From Amphibalanus amphitrite (taxonomy: Eukaryota > Arthropoda > Thecostraca > Balanomorpha > Balanidae), in the NCBI RefSeq assembly GCF_019059575.1, contig NW_024881712.1:248001-312000 (forward strand): a stretch of 64,000 bases of DNA, given 5' to 3'. Both the position numbers and the translations under genes were made by a program. This document shows, in pieces, positions 1 through 10,218 of the stretch; position 1 is the first letter of the stretch; every line of letters begins with the position of its first letter. The notes under the pieces are model-generated. The model saw only the letters and a list, made by a program, of their open reading frames with translations. It had not been told where the DNA came from and searched no databases.

Positions 1-900
1 CCTCGGCCCCAGCTTAACGCGCGTTTTGACCTGGACTTGCCTTGCTTACTGGATGGATTGTCTGCAGGATTGGCCCCGCAGGGGGTTGCGGTGGCCTGGA
101 TCGCTGTTGGACTGGGATCCTTGGGCCCTTGCCCCGCGGCGGCCCTGGCCTCGGCCAGCAAGGGGAGTAGCGCCCCCTCGGCCCCAGCTTGACCCATGCT
201 TGCCTACGACTTGCTTTGATCACTGGATGGATAGATGGTACGGCCCGAATTTTCTTGGTGTCCGTGTTTGTTTCTGCTGCGCGGTCTTTGTTTGCTCTTG
301 CTTTGTTTCCTTACCGGATAGGTGTGTTTTGTTCGATCGCTGATTTTCTCATTCCTTTTCACCCCTTTTCGTTGCTGTTGCACCCGCAGGAACACAGCAG
401 AGTTGGGCTAGTGTAAGGGGAGTGGCGTCCCCTCTGGTACCAGCCGGTTTTACTAGGCTAGGCGAGCCGACCCGTACCCCAGGACAACGGGATCCTGGAG
501 GTTGAGCCCCCCGCCGTGCGGAGCCCGTCGCGGTGGCTGGGCAACACGCCTCTTTGACCCTGAGTTCTGTAAGGGCGGGACACTCAGGGGGGCGCCGCGC
601 TTGAGGAGCCATTCCCAGTCGTGATGCCGCCGGGGGTGGTGTCGGAGAGGTGTCGCCGGCGGGGTTCGGGCACTTGTGCTCGTCCTCCGTCGGTGGGACT
701 GATCTGTCGCTGCCCCTGGCGGTGACTCGGCTAGGCGTCAAGGGAGGAGGCGGTATCCGACCGTTGGGGGTGGTGAGTCTCTCTCTCCCCTTCGGAAGGT
801 GCCGCCAAGTCCCGTGCAGTCAGCTCGGCCGTCCTAGGCCTTGTAGCGGCGCCGTTGCGGAGCGTCGGCGGCCGAGCTGGCGGAGACCAAGCACAATCAC
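1..900 (+). other. GC-rich leader (5' UTR) of a Jockey/CR1-group LINE, with direct repeat
   Basis: No convincing gene. About 60 bp starting at 1 recurs, diverged, at 176 (both begin cctcggccccagctt and contain actggatgg), a 175-bp spacing. Tandem GC-rich subrepeats of this type are common in LINE 5' UTRs, where they carry internal promoters; that role is inference. The open frames here are short and overlap on both strands, as expected from GC-rich non-coding DNA. The leader runs into the ATG at 901. The upstream limit lies outside the window. Confidence 0.45.
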
Positions 901-2178
901 ATGGATAACCCGACCAACCCCCCTTCCCCAACTCTTACCAATCCCTCGGCTTCGGCCGATTCTCGTTCGCCGGTCTCGGCCGACGGGCGAACCCTGCACG
1001 ACCCAAGACCAAAAAATCCCAGGATCCTCATCTTCCGGAGCGCAGACAGGCAGCTGAGCTCCTTGTCGCCCTTTCAGCGGAAAGACGGCTGTGACCGGTT
1101 CGGCAGTATCGTCCGCTGCGACCGCATGCGGGACGGAGCGCTTGAAGTAAAGTTCCGGAAGAGCGAAGAGGCGACGAAGGCCCTAGCCGCCACTCGATTT
1201 GTGTACTCCGAAGGACGTGGCTCCGTTCGGAAGCTCGTCTCATTGCCGTTGACGGTGGAGCCACACCGCTCCAAGAACACCTCTCGAGGAGTCATCAACT
1301 GCTATGACCTGCGGAACGTGAGTGACGAGGACATAGCGGACGGGCTCTCAGAGTACGGCGTGACAGCCGCCCGCCGCATATTCACGCGAAGAGGCACGGT
1401 CTCGACAAATAACATCATTCTCACATTTGACACCATCGACATGCCGAACGAGGTCCGTGTGGGGTACATCAAGGTCCGCGTGTGCCCATACGTCCCGGCG
1501 CCCATACGCTGCTATCGGTGCCAGAGGTTCGGCCACACGAAGGACAACTGCCGGGGTAGACCCACATGCTCCAAGTGCGCTTCTCAGGACCACACTGACG
1601 ATACGTGCAACTCAGAGACCCCTCGATGCGTCAACTGCGGAGAGGGGCAGACACCGAACTCCGCGTATGACAGGTCCTGCCCTACATACGTCAAGGAGAA
1701 GGAGATTAACACCATCAAGGCTACCAGGAATCTGTCATTCAAAGAGGCCCTGGAGGTATATAACCAAAATCACCCGAAGACCTCTTATGCCAAGAAGGTG
1801 AAAGTGACAAACGCTATCGATGCCTCCCAGATGAGCGTGGCACAGCTCGTGCAGCTTCTCAAAAGATTCGGCCTCACTGTCGTAGCCATTGGTGACTCCG
1901 CGGACTCTTCGGCGCCTGGTGCGCCGCCGAGTGACACAGAGCAGACTGCTCAAGAGTCAGTGTGGGGTCCACCCAGTCCCGCTCCAGCCGCGAGCGGTGA
2001 AGGAGACGATTGGACCGTCGTCCAGCGCCGACAGGGTGGTCGGCGACCCCCGACGCAAGGCGCCATCCACCCCGCCCTGCCCCCGACGTCCACGGCGGTG
2101 CAGGAGGCTCTGCGGCGGGGAGAGGAGGGCACGAGAGGCGAGGAGGGCTCGCTTCGTTCAAAAGGCCATGGAGGCTAA
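901..2178 (+). CDS. LINE ORF1 (gag-like, CCHC zinc knuckles), Jockey/CR1 group
   Basis: A 425-residue nucleic-acid-binding ORF1 protein. An N-terminal Pro/Ser-rich segment (about 1-50) is followed by an RRM-like/PRE_C2HC-like core (about 50-200) and then three cysteine knuckles at about 200-260: CYRCQRFGHTKDNC, CSKCASQDHTDDTC and CVNCGEG. This order is typical of Jockey-type ORF1, which packages its own RNA. The C-terminus (about 340-425) is low-complexity Pro/Ala. The last ~15 residues look out of frame: homologous-looking Pro-rich coding continues in another frame from about 2130, so a frameshift has probably shortened the protein. The endonuclease of the same element follows at 2808. Confidence 0.8.
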   Translation: MDNPTNPPSPTLTNPSASADSRSPVSADGRTLHDPRPKNPRILIFRSADRQLSSLSPFQRKDGCDRFGSIVRCDRMRDGALEVKFRKSEEATKALAATRFVYSEGRGSVRKLVSLPLTVEPHRSKNTSRGVINCYDLRNVSDEDIADGLSEYGVTAARRIFTRRGTVSTNNIILTFDTIDMPNEVRVGYIKVRVCPYVPAPIRCYRCQRFGHTKDNCRGRPTCSKCASQDHTDDTCNSETPRCVNCGEGQTPNSAYDRSCPTYVKEKEINTIKATRNLSFKEALEVYNQNHPKTSYAKKVKVTNAIDASQMSVAQLVQLLKRFGLTVVAIGDSADSSAPGAPPSDTEQTAQESVWGPPSPAPAASGEGDDWTVVQRRQGGRRPPTQGAIHPALPPTSTAVQEALRRGEEGTRGEEGSLRSKGHGG

Positions 2179-2600
2179 GGAATCCTCTGGTGCCGCCTCC
2201 GCCTCCGGGAGTGCCAATGCGGCTGTCGCTGCTGACACCCCGGAGACACCTCAGGCGGGGACTCGGCCCATCATGGGTCCCCCGCCCCCTCCCTCGCTCT
2301 CGCAGCAGCGGCGGCCTCCGCCGTCGCTCCCAGACACACCTGTGTCAAGGACACAGGCCGCCGCCCCGACATCTCCGTCAGGGCAGCCTCAGCCTCCTGC
2401 GGCTCCGGGGCGCCTTGCCAAACGGCAGACGCCCCCGAGCTGATCGTCTTCGGAGGGTGACGCTCCTCGGGCGAAAAAGCCCCAGCAGGGCTTGAGTCAC
2501 GCCCGATCTGCCTCCGCAGAAGGCAGGCTTCACCGAGAGGGCTCGGGGCGCCCCCGTATCCGCTACGGGGAGAGCGCCTCTTCGGAAAAAGAGGACTTAG
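2130..2600 (+). pseudogene. Frameshifted C-terminal tail of the LINE ORF1
   Basis: In a different frame from 901-2178, Pro/Ser/Ala-rich coding runs on (EAKESSGAASASGS, later PRAKKPQQG and SASSEKED) and reads through a TGA at about 2441 to a stop near 2600. Composition matches the upstream ORF1 tail. I read it as the rest of ORF1 displaced by one frameshift and one nonsense change. A spacer with T-runs (2640-2720) separates it from the endonuclease. Confidence 0.5.
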
Positions 2601-2807
2601 TATAGTCATTTACTCTAGTCATTTCCTCTTTTATCCTTTTATCTTTTTCGCGCTATTGCGTTTTTTTACCAGGCGCGTTTCTCTCGGTGTTTTTTTTTTT
2701 TACCTTTTTGTGGTCAGTCAGGTATCTGCGTGCGCCTTTGCCTGATGTTATACGCGCCCTTTTTTACAGTGGAACGCGCCCGCGCCTTTTGAATCACGCC
2801 TTTTATT

Positions 2808-3836
2808 CTACAGTGGAACTGTAGAGGCCTCCGGGCCTACTACCAGGACCTACAGTCTCTTATCCGTTGGCGCACACCCCTTGCTTTAGGTCTCCAGTAG
2901 ACCAAGCTAGCGCCAAATGTCACCTTTGCCATCAAGGGCTGCTCTGTTTTTAGAAGAGACCTAGACACCCCGACCATTGCCCATGGAGGTGTGCTTTTGG
3001 CGGTTCACCATAGCATACCTGCGCGCCAGGTGCCGCTGCAGACTCCCCTGCAGGCGGTGGCGCCAGAGTTGATTTCAACCACCGGGAAATGACTGTGTGC
3101 TCTTTATACCTGCCACCAGGTATAGCGCTCCCAGTGACTTGTCTTGTCGATGAGCTTCCACCTCCGGTCCTGGTAGTCGGCGATTTTAACGCCCATTGCT
3201 TGGTGTGGGGATGCGACAGCACTGGCACTCGTGGTCGACTTTAGAATCTTATCCGCGATGAGGCGCTCTGTATTTTAAACATACGACAGCGCACCCATTT
3301 TACAACACCCTCCGGTCAAACATCGGCTCTGGACCTGAGCTTAGCCAGCCCGCAGCTAGCTCAGCTTTTTAACTGGTTCGTCCATAACGGCCCACTCGGG
3401 AGCGACCATTTCCCGGTGTGGCTGGAGCACCAGGAGTCCCCAGTAGTAGGCAGCCGTCCACCTAGGTGGAATCTCCGGAAGGCCGACTGGGACGATTTCC
3501 AGACCACCGTAGAGGCCTCTGTTTTATCCAGAGCCGACACCTCTGTGATATCCACAGAGGAGTTTACGTCTCTACTCATTGACTCCGCAAACGGGTGCAT
3601 ACCCAAGACGTCGAGCCAGCCTCGTCGTCCTCCTATTCCGTGGTGGACCAAAGAATGCGGAGACGCGATTCGTGCCAGGAAACGCGCTTTTAGAAAGTTT
3701 GACCGGAGTGGCACCACTGAGAACCTCATCGCTTTTAAGAAAGCGCGGGCTTTTGCCCGACGCGTTTTAAAAGAGGCAAAGGCTGTTTCATGGCGCACTT
3801 ACGTAAGTTCCTTAAACCGTTTTACTCCTACGACCC
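2808..3836 (+). pseudogene. LINE apurinic-type endonuclease (ORF2 N-terminus), truncated
   Basis: Translating several frames gives the standard start of a LINE endonuclease (LQWNCRGLRAY at about 2812), then LYLPPG, the catalytic GDFNAH block at about 3178-3195, SGQTSALDLSL near 3310 and GSDHFPVW at about 3400. The endonuclease-RT linker follows (PWWTKECGDAIRARKRAFRK, KKARAFARRVLKEAK, to about 3820). Breaks are a stop at about 2899, a frame change near 3077 and a stop at about 3241. The sequence stops resembling ORF2 at about 3836, so the RT is missing. It belongs with ORF1 at 901 and cannot be functional. Confidence 0.8.
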
Positions 3837-4831
3837 AGATATGTCATCATGCCGAGGATTTCGGTGTTCAATGGGAGTGGATTTTTTGCCACCTCGCATG
3901 GCAAAAGCGCATGCGATGGTATTGGTGATACTGTGAGGACCACCTTACCGATAAAATGCATTTCTTCTTCGTTTCGGCAACGCAAATAGCAGGAACGAAG
4001 ACGAAAATGAAAGAGAACGGTTCACAAGTGCCCGCACGGTGAAGGGTAGGTAGTAGGTACCAGGACGTTTCACCGCTTTGAACCGCTCGACTCCCACACC
4101 ATAGCAGCCTTCAAGCTCTCCGAGTCTTCTGAGACTCGTTCTTCACACCGCGTGTGTTACTGAGGTTTGTTTGAAAGATCTTCCTCGAACAAGGTGTATG
4201 TATGTGTGTGTGTTTGTGCGAGTGTGTGTATATGGGTGAATGCATTTTATCTGTGCTTTTTGAATGAAGACAGACGGTGTTTTATGACGTTTTGTTTCCT
4301 TTTTATTGTGTGCTGATCACTGGGCTTACCAAACAAATAAAATACGCCACCTTCAAAGAACACAATGCTGTGTTAGGTCACTGACCTAATGTGACCTTGA
4401 CCCGGCCCATACCTACTCAAAAACACCACCAATGTATTCTCCGTGAAGTAAGCTTTCATATGACACCCATATTGCCTATGATTCTCGACGTTCTCGGCAG
4501 ATGTCATTTTCATGTCAGGTCATGACCACATTGTTGACCTCGGTTTGAGGTCAACGGGTCCGATATACCAACCAAATCACATACCACTATTAAGAGCATG
4601 GATAAGACATCTCTGATAGAAAAATCAGAATTTTTAAAATAGGACAAATTTGAAAGGTCACGGGGTCAAGAAAAGGTCACGAGGTCAAAGGGTCAAAAAA
4701 TTACCCTGGGGTTTCGTTCACACTTTTGCTAGACGCACCAGCCTTTGCGCTTCTTATTTCATATATAACTTTTTTTTTGATCCGGTGAACCGTTGCAGAG
4801 ATAAAAAATACTTTATATTTCAATGTTCCGG
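3837..4831. other. No gene seen; TGACC-rich DNA with a TG microsatellite
   Basis: I see no coding similarity. A TG/TATG-rich microsatellite lies at about 4198-4235 and an AATAAA at 4336-4341, which could be the 3' end of a retroelement. From about 4375 the sequence is rich in TGACC/GGTCA words, like the TTAA-flanked repeat families at 33409-46465. Confidence 0.4.
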
Positions 4832-4888
4832 AAAACCTAAAAATTTGCATGACCCATATGATATGGGTCATGCAAATTTTTAGGTTTT
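4832..4888. repeat. Near-perfect 57-bp palindrome
   Basis: The 28-bp arms at 4832-4859 and 4861-4888 are exact reverse complements around the single base at 4860, with tgcatgacccatat at the inner end of the left arm. The arms are AT-rich outside. It directly precedes the TIR element starting at 4895, so it may be a target palindrome or a mini-foldback. Confidence 0.9.
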
Positions 4889-4894
4889 GATTTT

Positions 4895-5503
4895 CAGTGG
4901 CGCGGGAACCGGGGGGGCTAGGGGGGGCTGAGCCCCTCCAACTTTTCGGCTGGGGGGGCTCGTAATGTATTTGAGCCCCCCCCCCCCAGCTGGAGGAATC
5001 GAAATCGGAAATCTACCAACACAATTTCATAGATTCATACATAGGCGCGAGAAAGTAATCTTGGGCGCGGGAACCGGGGGAGAGGGCAGTGGGGGAAGCT
5101 TGCCCTCACAACTCTGGGGCCGTGGGGGCGGTGCCTCACATCTTTTTATGAGGCCAGGAACCGTTGGGGCAGCTTGTCCTCCCCAAATTAGGGGTTGTGA
5201 GTCACAAAGAAAGAAAGCATGTAGGTGAAAAAATCTACCTATTTTACTGACTCGGCAACTCATTTGGCAGCTTAAAACCTTTATTCCACGTTGCCAAAAC
5301 GGTAGTTTCTTCACTCAGCTGAGACGGAATACCTATCTCACTTTTTTGCAAATATTTTCTTCTTCTTTTTTTCGTTGAAAAGGCCAAGGTCTGAAAAATA
5401 AGTGGCCTAAAACCGATGAGAAAACTAGATTTGGGGGTACCCTAGGTTGATCTCTATGATGGTTCAGCCCCCCCCCAGTCTGGAAGAAGTTCCCGCGCCA
5501 CTG
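4895..5503. mobile_element. Small element with 15-bp TIRs (cagtggcgcgggaac)
   Basis: The 15-mer at 4895-4909 recurs as its exact reverse complement at 5489-5503, bounding 609 bp. A partial internal copy (gggcgcgggaacc) lies near 5065. The interior carries G- and C-homopolymers and no credible ORF. CAG-type ends suggest hAT, but the flanks (ttgatttt and cccatatc) are not duplicated, so the superfamily is open. Confidence 0.55.
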
Positions 5504-6200
5504 CCCATATCTCATGACCCCTGTGACCTAGAGACTAAAAATTTACTGGGACGAAGTAGTGCCCATAGGTCAACTTACATGCCAAATTTGAGCAAAATCG
5601 GAGAGGTCATGGTGAACAATTGGAAAAAATTAGGTGATTTGTCGTGGAATTGCCCATAATACATCAGCATCGTGATCTTCGCCCAAATGACTCGCTTCAC
5701 GAATAGGACCCCCAATTCCCAGTGCTCTGGAGCCGCCCCTGGTAAAGTTATGAACTTGAAATTTTCAGGGAATGTGCCCAATTTAGTTTTAGGAAAAGTC
5801 AGAAAATTTCAGCATCGTAGCTTCAGCGGTTTCGGAGATACTCCCGAAAAACCTGAGGGGTGGATGAAAACAACCCCCCCCCCCTGCCACTAATAGGGTT
5901 AACGGACTAAAGTAACTTCCGTTACTTTTGTTGTGAATTAACGGATTATCGTTTAACGGAACTAACTTTTTAGTTAACGGATCAACGATTAACGAAACTA
6001 ACTTTTGATTAACGATGCCCACCTATGGCCAATTGCCAGTTGCTACTTTCTGAGTTTCAACTCCTTGTGAAAGACCCTTCCCCGTGCGTCGACGAGTGGA
6101 TGCAACGCTGAATGACCGGCGCTATATAGTTGTTGAACCATGGCCCAGAAAGACGGGAGAGAGCGCAGGCCTTTCAAAAAGCAGACGCACTGACACTGCA
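5504..6200. other. No gene seen; diverged repeat DNA
   Basis: The stretch holds TGACC-type words near 5515-5600, C-runs near 5875-5885 and a short cluster of ttaacg/gttaacgga motifs at about 5885-6015. The ORFs are overlapping shadows without recognisable motifs. Confidence 0.35.
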
Positions 6201-6941
6201 GTAGCGTCTGATGATAGGAGCACTGTCTACTCGAGGGCAGCGCTTTTCAAGGAGCGCTGTGGCCCGAAGGTTTGGACTTTGAATTGTGAAAAACGCCCGC
6301 TCGCCGCAAAACGCAAACACCGCAAAACGCGCAAACGCACGCCTGAAACGCCAACGCAAACGTCGCAAAAAATAAACAAAGGCCCGCACGCCGCAAACTG
6401 CAAATAAAAAAAAACGCAAAAACGCCGCAAAACAATAAAACCGCCCACATCGCACGGCCGCTAACCGCCAACCGAAAACGCCTAAAAATCGCCCGCCCTC
6501 CGTCAAAAGCAAACACCGCAAAAAACGAAAAAGCGGCCGCCAACCGCAAACAAATTTAACACCGCAAACGACGCAAAAAAAGAAAACCGCCCGCATCGCC
6601 CGCCCGCCGCAAAAAGTAAACACCGCAAAACGTGCAAAACGCACGCCCGAAACGCCAACGCAAACGTCGAAAAAAATCGCCCGACGCCGCAAACCATACA
6701 AAAAAAAAAACGCCGAAACGCCGAAAAAATAAAACCGCCCGCATCGCACGCCCACTAACCGCCAACCGAAAACGCCTAAAAATCGCCCGCCCGCCGCCAA
6801 AAGCAAACACCGCAAAAAAAACGAAAAAGCGGCCGCCAACCGCAAGCAAACTTTACACCGCAAACGACGCAAAAAAAAAAACCGCCCGCATCGACCGCCC
6901 GCCCGCCCGTAGCGTCTGATGATAGAAGCATTTTCTACTCA
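6201..6941. repeat. T-depleted A/C-rich tract between 33-bp direct repeats
   Basis: A 33-bp block beginning gtagcgtctgatgata occurs at 6201 and again at 6909 (708 bp apart). Between about 6288 and 6905 the plus strand is nearly free of T and built from aaacgcc/ccgcaaa words; a ~296-bp unit repeats (compare 6473-6600 with 6769-6895). Long minus-strand ORFs here (for example 6174-6872) are a result of the missing T (few stop codons) and encode Phe/Arg/Val/Cys-rich nonsense. Confidence 0.7.
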
Positions 6942-7017
6942 TCTCGTAAGCGTGACTACATTGAAGCCTTTGAGCATTGAACACTAACGAAGTAGTTTTG
7001 ATGCCTTTGTAACAGCC

Positions 7018-7689
7018 CAGAATATCTCGATGACGAGCTGCAGCACATTTTTGAAAGATTTCAGGAACTCAAATATCCAAAAAGGTTTCTAATTTCTCAG
7101 AAGAAAAAGGCCCAGAAGATTCGTGAACAAAAAAAAAAAAAACAACTAATGAAAAAGAAAACGCAAGAAGGGAAAAAGAAAAATCGAGTAGATTACTGTG
7201 CATTCCCAATTTTGAAAAGGTGGATACGGTAACACGACAGCTTGAGCAGGCCGGATTCAGGACGGTGGTAAGTGCGGGACACAAATGTGGCGACATTCTA
7301 AAAGGTGCACGCGATGAAGATAAGGAGCACGACAGTAGCATAGTTTATCAGATACCGTGCGCTGTTTGCGAAAAACAATATGTAGGCGGGACAGGTAGGG
7401 GCCTAGGTACCCGTGTCGCGGAGCACAGAAGAGACGTGAGGGGGCACGTATTAAGCAATGCGATAGTGGTTCATGTGGATAAGGCCGGGCACTTAGCAAG
7501 GTGGGATTGGGCTGAATTTTAGAGAAAGGTATTAGCAAAAATATCAGGAGGACACTAGAGGCTGCACATATCAAGACCAAGAACACACTAAACACAAGAG
7601 GGGGATTTTATTCGATGGCAGTAGCGACAGCCAGATTATCCTTGCTGAAACGGAGCACGATTGTGGGGAACGAACGTGATCGAATGTAA
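7018..7689 (+). pseudogene. PLE-D: C-terminal fragment of a Penelope-like element with GIY-YIG endonuclease
   Basis: The fragment starts within the region after the RT (DELQHIF, LKYPKRFLISQKK) and runs through a Lys-rich linker into the GIY-YIG domain: VYQIPCAVCEKQYVGGTGRG, then RVAEHRRDV and SNAIVVHVDK. It matches the same segment of PLE-C at 14100-14735. The endonuclease nicks target DNA to prime reverse transcription. A stop at about 7199, another at 7520-7522 with a frame change, and loss of all RT upstream show it is dead; the tail (LEAAHIKTKNTLN) is readable in the next frame to about 7689. Confidence 0.85.
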
Positions 7690-7777
7690 AATATCGAAAT
7701 GTCATTACCATGAGTGATTTATTAATGCTGATGTTATTTTAAAATGTGATTTGTGACTTTAGGTATATTTGTCTCAA

Positions 7778-7813
7778 TTGCTGACGATGGCACATTGTTG
7801 TCGAAACGTCTAA
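7778..7813 (+). ncRNA. Minimal hammerhead-type ribozyme motif of PLE-D
   Basis: The core is CTGACGA (7781-7787), one unpaired T, helix II GGCA/TGTC (with one G-U pair), then GAA and a two-pair helix III (AC/GT) ending in the cleavage triplet GTC at 7808-7810. Helix I is short (ATTG/TAAA with a wobble). PLE terminal repeats are known to carry such minimalist type I hammerheads, thought to act as dimers because helix III is too short to stand alone. An 11-bp stem-loop (arms 7811-7821 and 7827-7837) follows directly. Activity is inferred only. Confidence 0.7.
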
Positions 7814-7894
7814 AATACAAAAAGATTTGTATTTTAATTATCATTTTAGTTCTCCGCAAGTATATTGAAATAAAATTAAAGTACTCGTCTTTTA

Positions 7895-7934
7895 CGGACA
7901 GTTTCGTGACTGTATTATTGTCACTTCGTCAGCG
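7895..7934 (-). ncRNA. Hammerhead-type ribozyme motif of PLE-A
   Basis: On the minus strand the core is CTGACGA (7932 down to 7926), one unpaired A, a perfect 5-bp helix II (GTGAC/GTCAC) with a 9-nt loop, then GAA, helix III AC/GT around a single T, and the cleavage triplet GTC at 7899-7897. Helix I has two clear pairs (CG/CG). It sits downstream of the PLE-A coding end at 8212, where PLE terminal repeats carry ribozymes. Confidence 0.7.
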
Positions 7935-8211
7935 GCATACAAGTAATATAAACATTTTCGAAATCACATTTTCAAAACACAAGTAAATAAACCGCACTCG
8001 CTTAAATCTACACACATTTTTCATTTTGACCCGCTTCCATCCAGACAAATCCTCACATACCCTCAGGTCATCCCTATATAGCAAAAATTAATAACAATTA
8101 TTGTAACCATTTGCTGTGACACAACATATGTGATACGACATAATACCAGACCGTTACAAGACAGAGCCGCCAAATGTCACTACATGACTACACCTTACAA
8201 CTTACATACAG

Positions 8212-8516
8212 TCACGCGTACGCCAATTTCTTATTAAGCCCGCCCTGACCCCTATGCCTATTAAAAAGTCCCACCCATCTCTGTTCCCGTATTCTTCTGT
8301 ATGTAACCCAATTCTTCCAAACCTTTTCTAGTCCGACAAATTTAGCGTTCGATAAGTGATGACCCTCACCATTGAAATGCGCCGCTACCTTAATTTCATT
8401 TCGCATGCAGCGTATAGACGACAGATGATTTTGAATTCTGTGATATAGGATCCCCCCTGTTTCTCCCACATAAACAACACAGTCACACAGTACAGAATAT
8501 GCCATAAACAACATTG
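8212..8516 (-). pseudogene. PLE-A piece 5: GIY-YIG endonuclease domain
   Basis: Minus-strand coding with CDCVVYVGETGG (the YIG half-motif), then YHRIQNHLSSI, an HFNGEGH segment and a C-terminal WKNWVTYRRIREQRWVG helix ending at a stop at 8212. The preceding linker piece lies at 15138-15354, beyond the PLE-C insertion. The target repeat ataaacaacattg (8504-8516) is duplicated at 15138-15150. Just after the junction one frame is lost (a missing dinucleotide near the CDC motif), so the old element was already decaying. Confidence 0.8.
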
Positions 8517-8560
8517 AGTTTTATTCACGATCGATGGCAACACAAGTCAAATTCCTAAAA

Positions 8561-8596
8561 CCAGACGTTTCGGCCACAGGGTGCCTTCGTCAGTGG
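8561..8596 (-). ncRNA. Hammerhead-type ribozyme motif, PLE-C left copy
   Basis: Minus strand: helix I CCA/TGG, core CTGACGA (8593-8587), an extra A, helix II GGC/GCC, then GAA, helix III AC/GT and the cleavage triplet GTC (8566-8564). It is identical to the plus-strand copy at 15039-15074. The extra nucleotide between the core and helix II is shared by every PLE ribozyme in this window. Confidence 0.75.
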
Positions 8597-8889
8597 ACAC
8601 TAGTGATTAATTAAATTAAAAACACATAGTATCAAAAACAATCGGTATACATCGTTCGAAGTCGACACATCGGGCACATGTTTCGAAATGCATTCTTTGG
8701 TTCAACATTAAAAACCTAAATTGAGAACGGCATTCATCACGCTATTGTTCTTGTCGCGTTCTTTTGATATGCTGAAAATTAAATTATATAATGAATGTAC
8801 CTACAGGTCACAATGTACGAGGGGGTATCGAAAAGTTCTGATCATCACATAGAAGATGTAGACCGATTTTGATGATTTTTGGTTGGTGT

Positions 8890-9507
8890 GATATTTGGTT
8901 GTTAAGAACAATGTTCCCGCAAAGAGAATCCTGAGAACTGGTTTTATCTTATGGAAGAGAGACTTAGAAGTAAAAAAGATTAGTGTTGGGCCCATTGAGG
9001 ACCGAACCGTCATCCAACTAATGCATTTGAAACGGTATCACACTGAGAAAATGCATCAAGAACATGAAATTAGTTTATGGCGAGGAAAGCCCATCTCATG
9101 CACTTACCGAAAATGAAGAAATAATTTTCAACTTTGTTGCATGGCCCTTGCACGGAAGTCAAGAAGTGAGTGACTACCAATGACTGACAAGGTGGTGACT
9201 GTGCAGAAAGTGGAGGACCTCATCCTTACAGATCGTCGTGTGACCTTTTAGATGATTGTGCAACAGAAAGGTTTCGATGCTGGCAGTGCCTGAAAATATT
9301 ATCAGCGAAGAACTACAGACGATAAAGGAGTCAGCCCGCTTAGAAGTTCGTGTGTCTACTTTGTTCAAGAGAAAAATGCGTCTTGGCCCTTCGAAATGAA
9401 AACTAGGCCTTTTTTAGGAAATTGAAGACATCTTCGATCATTTGATGACTTGTGACGAATGATGGGTCTATGTGTATGATCCAGAGACAAAAAGATGATC
9501 AAGAAGT
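8890..9507 (+). pseudogene. Mariner transposase, N-terminal two thirds, decayed
   Basis: Plus-strand fragments separated by frameshifts and stops. The best block, at about 9447-9500, reads MTCDE then WVYVYDPETKR, matching the mariner motif around the second catalytic aspartate (usually DETWV.YDPE). A TGA replaces the residue before WVYVYDP. The earlier segment (DRTVIQLMHLK, 8998-9030) fits the helix-turn-helix region only loosely. The remainder lies beyond the TTAA element. Confidence 0.6.
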
Positions 9508-9928
9508 TTAACCCATTAACGCCCGTAATTCCCCAGCGAACGCACACGGGTGCCCATTTGCTGAATTGGAGTAAATGGACCCCTAAGAGTACCATGTGAG
9601 TTTGGTAAATGTGCGAAATCTAGAAATATCCTTTTTTGAAGTGGTACCTTTTGGTACCACTGGGCGTTGGTGACATCATTTTTTCGCAAAAACATGCATT
9701 TTAGCAGCATACAAGATATGTTTGCCAAGAAGACTTTGCAACTCATTCGTGAAAATTAGAATATTAGACGACATACTCATCGGCAACATTATGGCAAACA
9801 CTCGCCTCTGATGTTTTCCAAGTTGTCAGATTATGACGTCATTACTGACATGCTATGCCTAACTGCCATAAAGATCGATGCTATTATTCATGGTGGTGGG
9901 TCGGTCTAGTGAACTGTACTGTTTCAAG

Positions 9929-10210
9929 CAAGGATGCGGAGTCGATGGATTTTCGGTGACTCTGACTCTGACTCCAATTCCGACTTTCACTTATCACCTC
10001 CGACTCCGACTCCGACTCCAGGTATGGCTGTCGACTCTGACCGACTCTAACCCCGACTCCATGTTCGCAGCCCTGGCATTTGCGCGGAGTCGCAGGATTT
10101 TCGGTGACTCGAACTCCGGCTCCGGCTTCCACAATCGACTCCGACTTTGACTCCGACCTCGGCTAGAGATATCGACTCCGACTGACTCCGACTCCGACTC
10201 CGCAGCCCAG
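9929..10210. mobile_element. hAT-type MITE filled with GACTCC repeats (copy 1)
   Basis: An 8-bp TSD, gtttcaag, lies at 9921-9928 and 10211-10218. The ends resemble CAGGGCTGCGGAGTCG, diverged on the left. The interior is two sub-units, each bounded by gcggagtcg...cgactccgcag-like ends and filled with degenerate GACTCC hexamers. It is the most diverged of the three copies (others at 35742 and 44630). CAG-type ends with 8-bp TSDs are diagnostic of hAT elements. Confidence 0.85.
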
Positions 10211-10218
10211 GTTTCAAG

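Noticed and set aside
6174..6872. 232-codon minus-strand ORF
   Set aside because: Product of a tract lacking T on the plus strand; repetitive Phe/Arg/Val/Cys text with parallel ORFs in other frames.
6201..6941. CTGATGA words in both 33-bp direct repeats, suggesting more hammerheads
   Set aside because: No GAAA block or cleavage triplet follows at the right distance and helix II pairs only partly.
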